Shown: positions 11,273-23,460, counted from the first letter of the stretch. The stretch is 64,000 bases of DNA from Symsagittifera roscoffensis (GCF_963678635.1 NC_087070.1:50257989-50321988), one strand, 5' to 3'. Program-made: numbers and translations. Notes: generated by a model not told the origin, from the letters alone.

Positions 11273-14007
11273 GATCGACTCACACATATACTACTACCAG
11301 CTGAATAAAATTCTTTCTTAAACATGAGCTCATTGATGGTCATCATTCCTCAAAGGATTTCAATTTAGAAGATTCTGTTCAAAAATGACACAAGTTTTCA
11401 GTGAATTTTTTCGAAAAACGGGTTCTGACAATCAGTCGATCAATTGACGACGGGTTTTGATACTGATCAGATATGCAGAGAAACCTGACAACACAGAAAA
11501 CACAAAATCTGTTTTAGTTGAACCAACTACCACAACACCTCAGTGGCACATAACAATTCAGTTGAAATTAACTACCATCTAGAAATCAAGAGGTCATCGA
11601 GGGCCGCCATGACGCAGATTTGGCTGCGGGAGAGCCAGGACGTATCCTTGTGACTGATTTGAATGATTATGAGCGTTGGTGACTAGTTGCTGCTATGGCT
11701 GAGGTGAAACCACTTCTCCATCAACTTTTGGAATTACTCGCGCAGCATATTTCTGAAGATCAGTTTGGACGCCCTTGACCTTTAATTGAACCAAGTGGTT
11801 GGAATGCGCCTCGGTACTCATGTCTTCCTCGTTCGTGGTTGATTTATACCATTCCAGCAATTTAAAGCCGGGCCCTTGTTGTATTCATTGACTTTGGCGT
11901 TCAAGCAATGTTTGAAGTTAAACGCAATGTACGCTGCCAAATTGGTTTCTTTATGCTGTGGCTGCATCGCAAAAATGGTTAAAAAACGTCCGATCTGCAT
12001 TCAACAACCTTCTTTGATGTCCGTTGTTCAGCTGTTTCCTGCCAGGAAACTTCTGGCTTTCAAGGCATTTCAGCCTAAACCACTTTTCTCAAGTCAAAGA
12101 CCAATTCTATCTGCCAGGCGCTGAATACGCTCCATTGCATAGGTGACTACAGCAAGCACCTGGTGAGCTGGCAACTATTTCGAATCGCAGTTCGATCGTC
12201 GTTAATGCAAATCATTTCACTGCCGTTTCATGTTCGACGCCGAAATTGATCTGTTTTTCATTAAATTGGTTTTCACGAGAAGGAAAAAGCGGCTCCTCCG
12301 TATCCAGCTACATGTTCACATTTTCTATAATCTCCTTGAGTTCCACATTCAACATGTGGAGTCTTTTTCTTGACATTCAACTTTTTGGAGAAATCGAAGT
12401 AAAAAAAAGAGTTCTTGACTGCTCTTGAGTCGCAGTGAAGAGAGCGCAGACCGTTGAAGATTCAGAAACTCCAAACAGAAAAATGGATCCTAATTCTCCT
12501 GCTGCTGCAAGGAAGTTTTAGAAGTTGGTCCAGCTCCTCGCGATTGCTTGAAGCAAACAAGCTCGCCGCTTCGGCGCTCGTGAAAAAACGTAAGCTGCAG
12601 TTTTTGCGTCACTTTCTTCGTCCTGTGCAATTTCGGTCAGGGTCACCACCTCAAAACGTTCCTGAATTGCTCCCTGAGCCTCAAGTTAAATCAAACTAGA
12701 TGTGAATAAAGGCATCTTTCTAACTGAAGTTTGTAATTTTTAACACGATCAGGAAATGAGCTAATTAAAATGGGAGGAGCGTAGTGAAATTTAGAAGGCT
12801 CTTTAAGTTGAAAAAGAAACTGCAACAAAATTTTTTTAAAATCAATGGCACTGATTTGAATTTGGTAGCAAAAAAGTACAAATGAAAACTACGCTGTTTG
12901 TGATCCACAGTGAAAAGATCAAATACCAGGTGCAAACCAGGCTAATTACGAGCCTCATCATTGAGAAAAGCACAAAAGATAGCAACAAGCAGCCTAAAAA
13001 AACATATGTGCTAGCGGTGATAAAAAACCTCTGCAACGCAGTTAGAAGTGTTCGCCTCTGATACTTTGTATTTGGGGATTGTCCGGAAACTCAGTGGCAA
13101 ACTGGAGAACACCGCAAGTTTGAAGCTACGGAAGAGTTGTTTCAGTAGCAGCTTGGCTAGTGTTGTGGTTGTATAAGCTCTGACAAAGGTTGTCAAACTG
13201 GTCAGCAAATAAACGCGATCGCTACCTCTGAAAACTAAACAGCAGGCAGCTTTACATGTTCTCGGTTTGCGGACATTTTGGTGACTCGTTGAAATTATTC
13301 GTCCAAGGGACTCTTCTGTCTTAGGAGGAACTCTATTGCATTGACAGTGATGTCAGCATTGCAGCTGAAAAAACATCGCTCAGTTTATTTTACTCTATTC
13401 ATCAACAAATATGTTTGTGTCCGCTCCCATAAAGCAGACTCGTCTCATTCTCCATCAATGAATTTGTGATTAAAAGCCGATTTTCACACCGCACGTAGAT
13501 TTCTGAGCAGTCATAGTCGCAAAATTACTCACAGGATATTAGTTTCTAAGACATGGCTTGCCAAAGAAATGTTGGATGCCATCACATTGAGTTAATTCTT
13601 TCCATTTCGAACTATCCGTCAAATTGTTCCTGTGAAAAGTATGTTTTGGGCGAACTTCACTTGTACCATAAGGAACCAAAACCTCATTCATTGTAATGCC
13701 GCCGTTTGCCGAAGTGAAAACTATCAATTTTTGTTCGTAGCAGAGCGCCGGAAAACGAAAAGAAGAGGCCGTGCTGCTCTAGGATCTTAGATACCTTTCA
13801 ACTGGCCCTGTCCCACAGGCAGGCATTGCTATGATAAACCTGATCCACTACAGGTACTTCATCAACATCAACGATTACACCAGAGGCCATTAGTGGAGTC
13901 TATTTGTTCACAACGGCTTTCCGTTCTGCGTAACGTTTCCGGTAAATAATTTGTTTTACAAAAAAAATACATTGGTCTCATCAGGAACAAACTGGCTAGA
14001 GGTTGGA

Positions 14008-15050
14008 GTTTTTCCTTAATTAAACGCATATCATCTGTGTTTATGGCAGTAATCTTTATTAACTTTGGAAATTTGCTAAGTTTAGCGTTGTCCATTTGTT
14101 TTCACTGACAAAAATGAAACACTTTTGACTTCTGTAAGCATCCTGGGAGAAATGCAAACAGAAGATCCTGAGGTTGGTGCGCACTGATTAGAGTCTCAGC
14201 TGGCCACTACAAAGATTTCACCGAAAGTGCAGCTGTTTTTTTTTACTGTTACAACGTTTTCGGTAGAAATAAATCCAGCCTCATCGAAGTTCTTGAACAC
14301 AAGGCTTTCCAGAGAGAAACTTTTGCGTAAAGATCTATACCTTATAACCAGACTCGTTGCTACTAAGTTTCCTAATGGTTTGGAATCAACAGGTTGAGCA
14401 AAATTATCATGTATATGAAAACCTCCTAAAACTGAGCTCTCTTATTAGATAGACAAGTGACAAGATGTTTAAGCCACGGTAAGCTGCAAACAAAGTGGCG
14501 TGGGACGCTATGGTTGGTTTTCCAGAACCAGGAAAGTCGACAAAAAACAATTTTTTGTTTTTATGTTGAAAGTGTATCTGACAACGACAGACACATTAGC
14601 CCTCACTACTGTCTTCCGCTCCTCTGTATAAAACCAATGTGATTCAAAGGTCGTAAGCGTCCAGGAAACTGGTTCATCGTTTGAAGCATTAGCTATTTCG
14701 GCAACCGGGGCAATTCAAGATTGCGAGCTGTGGCATAAAGTTCTTCAGTGAGTCTCGACCGTGCATTAAGATGGGCTGGCTCCATTTCTTATGTCTTTTC
14801 ACTCTGAAGATTTGTGAATAAATAGTGACGAACTGAAGTAGGTTGCAAGCTTCTTTGCAATATCTGAAGGCTTTGAAGCTGGCGAGGATGTTTTTGTCAT
14901 GGGAGAGACGGGATCCAGGAGCAAACATGCCACGTTCTACACTATAGCGCTCCGTTAAACGCAGGATATCCTTGTCAGTGGGAGGAAGTGAATCCGAAAG
15001 AGATGCCACTCAGTATTCTTTAACAAGGGAAAAGCAACCGAACAAATCGC
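14008..15050. other. Spacer between tandem arrays A and B
   Basis: Single-copy sequence between the end of array A and the first monomer of array B. Apart from the minus-strand coding-looking frame at 14689-15009, listed separately, nothing is recognised. Confidence 0.5.
14689..15009 (-). pseudogene. Coding-looking minus-strand fragment beside array B
   Basis: A 106-codon frame with balanced, protein-like composition (PPTDKDILRLTERYSVERGMF, then SFKAFRYCKEACNLLQFVTIY). It lies just left of array B on the same strand as the degenerate locus to its right, so it may be the downstream end of that locus with the array expanded in between. No domain is recognised and no splice sites are assigned. 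Confidence 0.3.
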
Positions 15051-16522
15051 GCTCAGTTTTGTCAGATCCCTTAATGAGAAGAAAGTTGATGAGGAAGAGT
15101 GTTTATGTGTGGGAGGAACGTTGGAGAAAACATTCACAGCTTCCGATTTGTTCTTGGCATCTTATATTGCTTGTAACGACACGTGACTTGCCGACGGTGC
15201 AAACTTATCTGGCACATTGGGCAAAATTGCTGCATCTCGGCAGTCGTAGCAAAAAGTAAAAAAACGCCCCAACAGCAGTAAACGTAGTATGACCTGGTGA
15301 CTTACTGTGTTATATCAGTGATGATTGAAGGGAACAGACTGTGTCCGTGAATCGTAACCTTGATATGGAGAAAGAAGGTGAAGTAAGTTTCAAAAAAGAA
15401 AATCCAAATCAATTCGGGCTGCCACCCACCAAAAACGCTGAACATGTCGATTGAGAAAAAGCTTTGATGACATTGTTCGACTACAATTATTTTGTCTTTA
15501 CTGAACTTGTAGTCGACTGGTAGTCACTGTTTTGTCTTGATGAAATAAACGTGTCTACAGTTACCTGGCTAAAGCGGCTCACCTCAGTCTTGATGATTCC
15601 TCCGTGGCGCTCTAGGGCAAGCGTGCATACGTGAATAGAGTCAAGAGAAAAAAACATTTGAAAGCTTGAAGAAAGATGCACAGGCTTTCACTGACAGCCA
15701 GAAAGCCAAAATTTTCAGAGGCTAAATCGTTTTACCCGACAGCGAGACGAGCTCCGGAAATTTGTATATCAATATTTTTTTTGGAGACCATAATGGTGTG
15801 TTCGCTTGCCCGCCTTTAAAAACAGTAGCACTCTCCTCTACTCCTGCTACAGATTTGACCAGGTAACATAACTGTCACAAAGCCGGCAAATCCTGCTTCA
15901 CTGACCATTGCAAAAATTTGGCATTAACAGGTGAAAACAGTTCGGCGCAGTCAGCATCGTAATTGAATGAGCCAGTAAAGGGCTCAATGATGGCTCGAAA
16001 CACGCTCTGATGGCGCTCAGTTTTGTCAGATCCCTTAATGAGAAGAAAGTTGATGAGGAAGAGTGTTTATGTGTGGGAGGAACGTTGGAGAAAACATTCA
16101 CAGCTTCCGATTTGTTCTTGGCATCTTAGATTGCTTGTAACGACACGTGACTTGCCGACGGTGCAAACTTATCTGGCACATTGGGCAAAATTGCTGCATC
16201 TCGGCAGTCGTAGCAAAAAGTAAAAAAACGCCCCAACAGCAGTAAACGTAGTATGACCTGGCGACTTACTGTGTTATATCAGTGATGATTGAAGGGAACA
16301 GACTGTGTCCGTGACTCGTAACCTTGATATGGAGAAAGAAGGTGAAGTAAGTTTCAAAAAAGAAAATCCAAATCAATTCGGGCTGCCACCCACCAAAGAC
16401 GCTGAACATGTCGATTGAGAAAAAGCTTTGATGACATTGTTCGATAACAATTATTTGGTCTTTACTGAACTTGTAGTCGACTGGTAGTCACTGTTTTGTC
16501 TTGATGAAATAAACGTGTCTAC

Positions 16523-16750
16523 AGTTACCTGGCTAAAGCGGCTCACCTCAGTCTTGATGATTCCTCCGTGGCGCTCTAGGGCAAGCGTGCATACGTGAAT
16601 AGAGTCAAAAGAAAAAACATTCGAAAGCTTGAAGATAGGTCCACAGGCTTTCACTGGCAGCCAGAAAGCCAAAATTTTCAGAGGCTTCAGCGCCTAGAGC
16701 GCCACGGAGGAATCATCAAGACTGAGGTGAGCCGTTTTAGCCAGGTAACT
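16523..16750. repeat. 58-bp inverted repeat in monomer 2
   Basis: Left arm 16523-16580 and right arm 16693-16750 are reverse complements with one mismatch (C versus T), separated by 112 nt. The short monomers have only the left arm and read AGGCTAAATCGTTTTACCC across the place where the right arm would be. Able to form a long hairpin or cruciform. Confidence 0.9.
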
Positions 16751-18504
16751 ACCCGACAGCGAGACGAGCTCCGGAAATTTTTATATGAATGTTTTTTTTG
16801 GAGACCCTAATGGTGGGTTTGCTTGCCCCGTCTTTAAAAACAGTAGCACTCTCCTCTACTCCTGCTACAGATTTGACCAGGTAACATAACTGTCACAAAG
16901 CCGGCAAATCCTGCTTCACTGACCATTGCAAAAATTTGGCATTAACAGGTGAAAACAGTTCGGCGCAGTCAGCATCGTAATTGAATGAGCCAGTAAAGGG
17001 CTCAATGATGGCTCGAAACACGCTCTGATGGCGCTCAGTTTTGTCAGATCCCCTAATGAGAAGAAAGTTGAAGAGGAAGAGTGTTTATGTGTGGGAGGAA
17101 CGTTGGAGAAAACATTCACAGCTTCCGATTTGTTCTTGGCATCTTATATTGCTTGTCACGACACGTGACTTGCCGACGGTGCAAACTTATCTGGCACATT
17201 GGGCAAAATTGCTGCATCTCGGCAGTCGTAGCAAAAAGTAAAAAAACGCCCCAACAGCAGTAAACGTAGTATGACCTGGTGACTTACTGTGTTATATCAG
17301 TGATGATTGAAGGGAACAGACTGTGTCCGTGACTCGTAACCTTGATATGGAGAAAGAAGATGAAGTAAGTTTCAAAAAAGAAAATCGAAATCAATTCGGG
17401 CTGCCACCCACCAAAGACGCTGAACATGTCGATTGAGAAAAAGCTTTGATGACATTGTTCGATAACAATTATTTGGTCTTTACTGAACTTGTAGTCGACT
17501 GGTAGTCACTGTTTTGTCTTGATGAAATAAACGTGTCTACAGTTACCTGGCTAAAGCGGCTCACCTCAGTCTTGATAATTCCTCCGTGGCGCTCTAGGGC
17601 AAGCGTGCATACGTGAATAGAGTCAAAAGAAAAAAACATTTGAAAGCTTGAAGAAAGATGCACAGGCTTTCACTGACAGCCAGAAAGCCAAAATTTTCAG
17701 AGGCTAAATCGTTTTACCCGACAGCGAGACGAGCTCCGGAAATTTGTATATCAATATTTTTTTTGGAGACCATAATGGTGTGTTCGCTTGCCCGCCTTTA
17801 AAAACAGTAGCACTCTCCTCTACTCCTGCTACAGATTTGACCAGGTAACATAACTGTCACAAAGCCGGCAAATCCTGCTTCACTGACCATTGCAAAAATT
17901 TGGCATTAACAGGTGAAAACAGTTCGGCGCAGTCAGCATCGTAATTGAATGAGCCAGTAAAGGGCTCAATGATGGCTCGAAACACGCTCTGATGGCGCTC
18001 AGTTTTGTCAGATCCCTTAATGAGAAGAAAGTTGATGAGGAAGAGTGTTTATGTGTGGGAGGAACGTTGGAGAAAACATTCACAGCTTCCGATTTGTTCT
18101 TGGCATCTTAGATTGCTTGTAACGACACGTGACTTGCCGACGGTGCAAACTTATCTGGCACATTGGGCAAAATTGCTGCATCTCGGCAGTCGTAGCAAAA
18201 AGTAAAAAAACGCCCCAACAGCAGTAAACGTAGTATGACCTGGCGACTTACTGTGTTATATCAGTGATGATTGAAGGGAACAGACTGTGTCCGTGACTCG
18301 TAACCTTGATATGGAGAAAGAAGGTGAAGTAAGTTTCAAAAAAGAAAATCCAAATCAATTCGGGCTGCCACCCACCAAAGACGCTGAACATGTCGATTGA
18401 GAAAAAGCTTTGATGACATTGTTCGATAACAATTATTTGGTCTTTACTGAACTTGTAGTCGACTGGTAGTCACTGTTTTGTCTTGATGAAATAAACGTGT
18501 CTAC

Positions 18505-18732
18505 AGTTACCTGGCTAAAGCGGCTCACCTCAGTCTTGATGATTCCTCCGTGGCGCTCTAGGGCAAGCGTGCATACGTGAATAGAGTCAAAAGAAAAAAC
18601 ATTCGAAAGCTTGAAGATAGGTCCACAGGCTTTCACTGGCAGCCAGAAAGCCAAAATTTTCAGAGGCTTCAGCGCCTAGAGCGCCACGGAGGAATCATCA
18701 AGACTGAGGTGAGCCGTTTTAGCCAGGTAACT
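18505..18732. repeat. 58-bp inverted repeat in monomer 4
   Basis: Same structure as in monomer 2, displaced by exactly 1,982 bp: arms 18505-18562 and 18675-18732. Confidence 0.9.
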
Positions 18733-19522
18733 ACCCGACAGCGAGACGAGCTCCGGAAATTTTTATATGAATGTTTTTTTTGGAGACCCTAATGGTGTGT
18801 TTGCTTGCCCCGTCTTTAAAAACAGTAGCACTCTCCTCTACTCCTGCTACAGATTTGACCAGGTAACATAACTGTCACAAAGCCGGCAAATCCTGCTTCA
18901 CTGACCATTGCAAAAATTTGGCATTAACAGGTGAAAACAGTTCGGCGCAGTCAGCATCGTAATTGAATGAGCCAGTAAAGGGCTCAATGATGGCTCGAAA
19001 CACGCTCTGATGGCGCTCAGTTTTGTCAGATCCCCTAATGAGAAGAAAGTTGAAGAGGAAGAGTGTTTATGTGTGGGAGGAACGTTGGAGAAAACATTCA
19101 CAGCTTCCGATTTGTTCTTGGCATCTTATATTGCTTGTCACGACACGTGACTTGCCGACGGTGCAAACTTATCTGGCACATTGGGCAAAATTGCTGCATC
19201 TCGGCAGTCGTAGCAAAAAGTAAAAAAACGCCCCAACAGCAGTAAACGTAGTATGACCTGGTGACTTACTGTGTTATATCAGTGATGATTGAAGGGAACA
19301 GACTGTGTCCGTGACTCGTAACCTTGATATGGAGAAAGAAGATGAAGTAAGTTTCAAAAAAGAAAATCGAAATCAATTCGGGCTGCCACCCACCAAAGAC
19401 GCTGAACATGTCGATTGAGAAAAAGCTTTGATGACATTGTTCGATAACAATTATTTGGTCTTTACTGAACTTGTAGTCGACTGGTAGTCACTGTTTTGTC
19501 TTGATGAAATAAACGTGTCTAC

Positions 19523-19751
19523 AGTTACCTGGCTAAAGCGGCTCACCTCAGTCTTGATAATTCCTCCGTGGCGCTCTAGGGCAAGCGTGCATACGTGAAT
19601 AGAGTCAAAAGAAAAAAACATTCGAAAGCTTGAAGATAGGTCCACAGGCTTTCACTGGCAGCCAGAAAGCCAAACTTTTCAGAGGCTTTAGCGCCTAGAG
19701 CGCCACGGAGGAATCATCAAGACTGAGGTGAGCCGTTTTAGCCAGGTAACT
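19523..19751. repeat. 58-bp inverted repeat in monomer 5
   Basis: Arms 19523-19580 and 19694-19751. The left arm carries the GATAATT variant of monomer 3 while the right arm keeps GAATCATC, so the arms are not perfectly homogenised here. Confidence 0.85.
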
Positions 19752-19893
19752 ACCCGACAGCGAGACGAGCTCCGGAAATTTTTATATGAATATTTTTTTT
19801 GGAGACCCTAATGGTGTGTTTGCTTGCCCCGTCTTTAAAAACAGTAGCAATCTCCTCTACTCCTGCTACAGATTTGACCAGGTAACATAACTG

Positions 19894-20172
19894 TCACAAA
19901 GCAGGCAAATCCTGCTTCACTGACCATTGCAAAAACTTGGCATTAACAGGTGAAAATAGTTCGGTGCAGTCAGCATCGTACTTGAATGAGCCAATAGAGG
20001 GCTCAATGATGGCTCGAAACACGCTCTGATGGCCTAAAGAAACTTCGGCTAAGTCAAATTTATCTAACAAACGCCATACTTCCTCTGAGTGGGGACGAAC
20101 AATTTCTTTAAAGTAAGTTACCTCAGTGGGTCGACAGACTTTAAAAAGGCATAGTCTCGCCTGTGGCTGCAC
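19894..20172 (-). pseudogene. Minus-strand coding fragment, ancestral form of the array B monomer
   Basis: A 92-codon frame (VWRLLDKFDLAEVSLGHQSV, then YDADCTELFSPVNAKFLQWS) crossing the right edge of array B. All other monomers contain its C-terminal part but switch into unrelated sequence at the TGGC junction. The array therefore looks like an amplification of part of a pre-existing minus-strand coding locus. It overlaps the 20118-20468 frame in another phase, so a splice or frameshift must separate them. No family recognised. Confidence 0.35.
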
Positions 20173-20468
20173 GATGCAAAACTGTGTGTTAGTAAATCAA
20201 AAACTTTGGTTAAGAGATGCATCAAAGTCCTTGTGAACGGCGATGTCTGGGTGGGAACTGTTGAGCTCCACCTTGAGGTCAAAAAAACTGGTGTCGAGGA
20301 ACCGCGTATCTTTCTTTTCATGTCATATGAATGGTTGCTCTCCTCTGTCAACAGCACAATGTGCAGATGATGTGCATTATCTTTAGTTGTTTGGAAAGCA
20401 TATCTCGCTAAGATCCTTGTTACAGTTCTCACAAGTTTTTCTGGGGACAATTGAATGTACTGCAACAA
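20118..20468 (-). pseudogene. Minus-strand coding fragment of degenerate locus (116 codons)
   Basis: Protein-like frame (LSPEKLVRTVTRILARYAF, then HHLHIVLLTEES) ending at DPLR-stop. The stop is directly followed by a GT-rich stretch and a possible acceptor (CCCCACTCAG) 37 nt on. That mini-intron does not restore the next frame, so its reality is unclear. One of a chain of minus-strand fragments between 19.9 and 23.5 kb. Confidence 0.3.
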
Positions 20469-20519
20469 AAAGGGGCTACTTCACTCCCGTATTTGCAAAT
20501 AAAACGACATAGCGCTTTC

Positions 20520-20840
20520 TTAAACGCTTTTATTCTCGGCAATTGTCTTATAATTTGTACGCTGGTCGATGATGTCTAAGAGTGGCTTCACTCTGACCAT
20601 TGCGGACTGGTTCAACGTAAAAGTGAGGAGACTAGAGCCGTCACTCAGTCCATTAACAAGTCGCCGCCCATCTTCTTCTTTCAGTTTCATGCGAACTCGG
20701 TCATCCGAGAAGTCTCCAACATTGACCAGCTCCGGCAGACCTCGACTAACAATGAACCCCACGTCTTGATTATTCAACCGGTGGTTGAAGTGCATGTCAA
20801 AACAAAGAAGCAGCTTAGGATGATTGACTGAAGTTAGCAA
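20520..20840 (-). pseudogene. Minus-strand coding fragment of degenerate locus (106 codons)
   Basis: Frame with strongly protein-like composition (FDMHFNHRLNNQDVGFIV, then ELVNVGDFSDDRVRMKLKEE). It follows the next upstream fragment on the same strand. No domain recognised. An antisense frame (20569-20769) is a shadow. Confidence 0.35.
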
Positions 20841-20872
20841 AGATACATTGATCAGCCGTGATTGAAAATTCT

Positions 20873-21441
20873 CTATGATTCCGGCAAAGTTGAATAAGCG
20901 GTTGAGTATTTCGTTGCCAAAAGTACATATGGAACAGCGCCAGCTACTGCCTTGCCCATTGACTTGGGGAAAATGGAAGCTCGCACCATGGCCTCTCGGT
21001 ATCGCACCATGGCTTCCCAGTACATTTTATGTTCCTGGCACAGACGCAACGACTTTTTGTATTTGACATCAGTGATTGTCCGCAAATATTATCGAACAGC
21101 CGCTCCGGTGCAAGATAATTCCGACATCCACGATAAATGGAACCAATGCGGTTGGAAGTGCTGGACTTTGAAGACCAAATAGGTTTTGCTCCACTTTCTG
21201 TGTTGTCATTGTTGTCAATCTCTAACCCTGCTATAGTTAAACCTTCGAAATATGGGTTTTGTTCGTCAAAAGGGCAGAAGTCATCAGACGGAGAAACTTT
21301 GCCCACGTTTTGAGCAGTTAGGTTTGAGGATGAATCGGTGGCAGCTCCCTGGAAGGGTCGACAAGGAGGTTGTGATAAATAACTAACCCAAGTGTTTTCA
21401 TCAAACAACGGTTGGACAGTCCGGAAAAAGGACACCGCCAT
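20873..21441 (-). pseudogene. Minus-strand coding fragments of degenerate locus, two overlapping phases
   Basis: A 165-codon frame (20944-21441) reads plausibly in its first part (GLTIAGLEIDNNDN, RGCRNYLAPERLFDNICG). A second frame (20873-21085) reads plausibly in the last part (KYKKSLRLCQEHKMYWEAMV). The switch near 21,080 indicates a frameshift or a very short intron. A small internal duplication gives two EAMVR words. No function recognised. Confidence 0.35.
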
Positions 21442-22261
21442 GCTGACTTTTTTTCACTGGGCGTCAAACTGGAATAAGAAAACTTTTTCTGGAGTATCGA
21501 TAGAAAGGATGCTACAGCCAGCAGAACAGGAGATTAGATTTTGTCCGATAATTGATTTATCAGTTCGTTGCTGGCTGATTTCAGAAGATCCGTTTCAATT
21601 TGTTCGCAAAGAAGTATTGGACAACCGTTCTTCATCTGCTCAAAATGAGTTTCTATAAAGGCGACATGCAAGGAGAAAAACTAAAAATTGAGATGCTCGA
21701 CCATAATCACAGAATTTGTTGCAGAAAAATTCTGAGTTCCTTATTTGAACAAAAAAGTTAAACAGACATGGAACCTCCTCCAATAGACTGATTTAGTTAA
21801 GGTTGTGAACGCGCTCTGAACAAGTTATACGAAGGAATTAATTGAATGAAGTTGATGATCGGCAAGTTTTCAGAGTGCACATCATTTTCAGAAGAATGGC
21901 GGATGTTACTGATCGGAAGCCCACAAAAAGACATGCACATTTTGGTGATGTTGTTATAACTAAGGCACGACTGAGGGTGCGACAGCTCAGGGTCGGATTA
22001 CCTATGTTTTGAAAAAGGAAGCAGAATTTTGCGTCGGAAGCTGGGCAAATTGTGGGGAAGTGATTTTGTTGCCAACAAACTGTACACGAACATTATGTCA
22101 TTACGGCAAGAAAAAACTGAGTCGTTGCAAAAGACGACGAACACAAGACGTTCAAGTTAGGCTTACGTTTATGTTCTTAAGAGTGACCTATCACGATGCA
22201 AAAAACACGCTGGAGTTCATTGCTCAAAAGTTTTTGCATCCGCTCATTTCCATTTTCGTTT

Positions 22262-22695
22262 TCATGTTTCACGTCGGCAGGAAGTCTCATCATATCGATA
22301 AAGTGCATGACGCATACACTCATAAGAGGAGTGATATTTTGACCCACTGCATAACATCGTCCTTATGCCTTGAGTCCAATTGATTGACACACTCACTGAA
22401 TTACTGATTGTACTCGTCAAAATGTAAAGAGTGGCAACGGCGTATGAACTTGTTATGAACCAGTCAGTGGATACATCTTGTACGATGGGGTCGATGATTT
22501 CTCCAAAAGCAGACAATAGTCAGAGGCAAAGACAGCAGGTGCAAACTCATCAGATACAGGAGAAAACACTCGACTAAAAAAACTCTTTTGCGTATGGACA
22601 AAGTAAAAATATAGTTTTTCTTTGTGATGGTGACAGACGAGAAGGTTCAACTCAAAACGTTGGACAGCAACCAAAGCTTGAATTATTAGGTTCAA
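22262..22695 (-). pseudogene. Minus-strand coding fragments of degenerate locus, overlapping frames
   Basis: Frames 22453-22695 and 22262-22516 overlap in different phases. The second has a hydrophobic, membrane-like stretch (WFITSSYAVATLYILTSTIS). A plus-strand frame over 22009-22383 competes with it. Neither strand has a recognisable domain. Interpreted as remnants of the same locus as the neighbouring fragments. Confidence 0.25.
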
Positions 22696-22941
22696 TTTGT
22701 CTGGTACTTCATAATCACCTTTTATGGCTACAAAATAATTTTGAGCTACGGCGTCAAAAGTTTTGAAAGTAGGTTACAAAATTTGCAAGTAATATTTTCT
22801 GAGAAATTCCAACAAACAACAGGAAATTCAATTCAAGAGAAGAAATGTTTACTTAACTTCTTCATCAATTCATTTCTTCACCGCAGCAATTGGAATGATG
22901 CAAGATTGTCAATTGCTGATGTAGCATTATATATCGATTTC

Positions 22942-23460
22942 TCATTCTCTTGAGTTACATTCGAAGCGCTGCCAGGTGTTAGCAGGACTGAAGAAACTTA
23001 TCTGGTAGATCTCTCCACATAGTAGCCAAATCGTCATCATTGACACTGAGAAAAACCGCAAGGCACTGGGCCAGGAGTATTTGAAATGCGGTGGTGACTG
23101 TTGAAACAAATCAAGCTGTTTATTCTCATACGCGTTACAATGCGTTACAGTGTCAGTGACTGGGTTGGATCCATACCGTCGGGGTTGAAGAAACTGTGTT
23201 GACGGAGACGTAGGCAAAATTTGAAAGTGATGGATAGAGTAACGGAAACAGCTATAGCAGAAGTCGTCGGTGGCTTTGACGTCATTCAGGTAGGTTGTAT
23301 ATTCGGAAGTACTGACGTTTTGCCCATCTTGAAGTAGCGATGACCCAAGACTGTTTAATTCCGATTCGTTGTCGGGAAGGCCAACAGTTGCTTGTCTGGC
23401 GAACTTTCCCTTGACACGATGTGTGTCAACGCATTGTCTACGCTTCCCTTGAGGAAGCAT
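22942..23460 (-). pseudogene. Minus-strand 172-codon frame, possible 5' part of degenerate locus
   Basis: Longest of the minus-strand frames left of the retroelement. It starts at a genuine ATG (23458-23460) and has a mixed polar N-terminal half (TYLNDVKATDDFCYSCFRYS) and a hydrophobic segment near the end (MMTIWLLCGEIYQISFF). No homology recognised. It could be the first exon of the locus whose fragments continue to 19.9 kb, or a free-standing small gene. Confidence 0.3.

Larger units (their letters stand above)
2350..14007. repeat. Tandem array A: three direct units, 4,307-bp period
   Basis: Three direct copies: unit A 2350-5393, unit B 5394-9700, unit C 9701-14007. The anchor GTTTTTC recurs at 5394, 9701 and 14008, giving two identical spacings of 4,307 bp. 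Unit A is about 1.26 kb shorter because the block matching about 8080-9393 of unit B is missing between a CATTCAACTTTTT motif and a GTATTGCCGTCG motif. Similarity enters near 2350 and stops at about 14014. Each unit holds a small ORF, a block rich in TTAATACAT repeats, and coding-looking debris on both strands, for example matching 65-codon minus-strand frames at 8711-8908 and 13011-13208. Units B and C are visibly very similar, so the last duplication is recent. Confidence 0.9.
15051..20033. repeat. Tandem array B: higher-order repeat with 1,982-bp dimer period
   Basis: Five direct monomers begin at the word GCTCAGTTTTGTCAG: 15051-16014 (964 bp), 16015-17032 (1018), 17033-17996 (964), 17997-19014 (1018), 19015-20033 (1019). 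Monomers 1, 3, 5 and 2, 4 are each spaced exactly 1,982 bp. Monomers 2 and 4 are nearly identical; monomers 3 and 5 share variants (CCCCTAATG, AAGATGAAG) absent from 1, 2 and 4. The array therefore grew by duplicating a dimer. Long monomers carry an extra segment forming the right arm of an inverted repeat. The small open frames inside recur in every monomer on both strands and are not separate genes. The last monomer runs into flanking sequence where TGGC is followed by CTAAAG instead of GCTCAG. Confidence 0.93.

Noticed and set aside
2350..14007. CRISPR-like or prokaryotic repeat array
   Set aside because: Kilobase units with no short repeat-spacer structure, in animal DNA with spliceosomal introns.
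15051..20033. About twenty recurrent 60-73-codon frames as a gene family
   Set aside because: They repeat with the monomers on both strands in overlapping phases and are by-products of the array.
22009..22383. 124-codon plus-strand frame
   Set aside because: Opposite a chain of minus-strand fragments with more natural composition; no motif or splice support.
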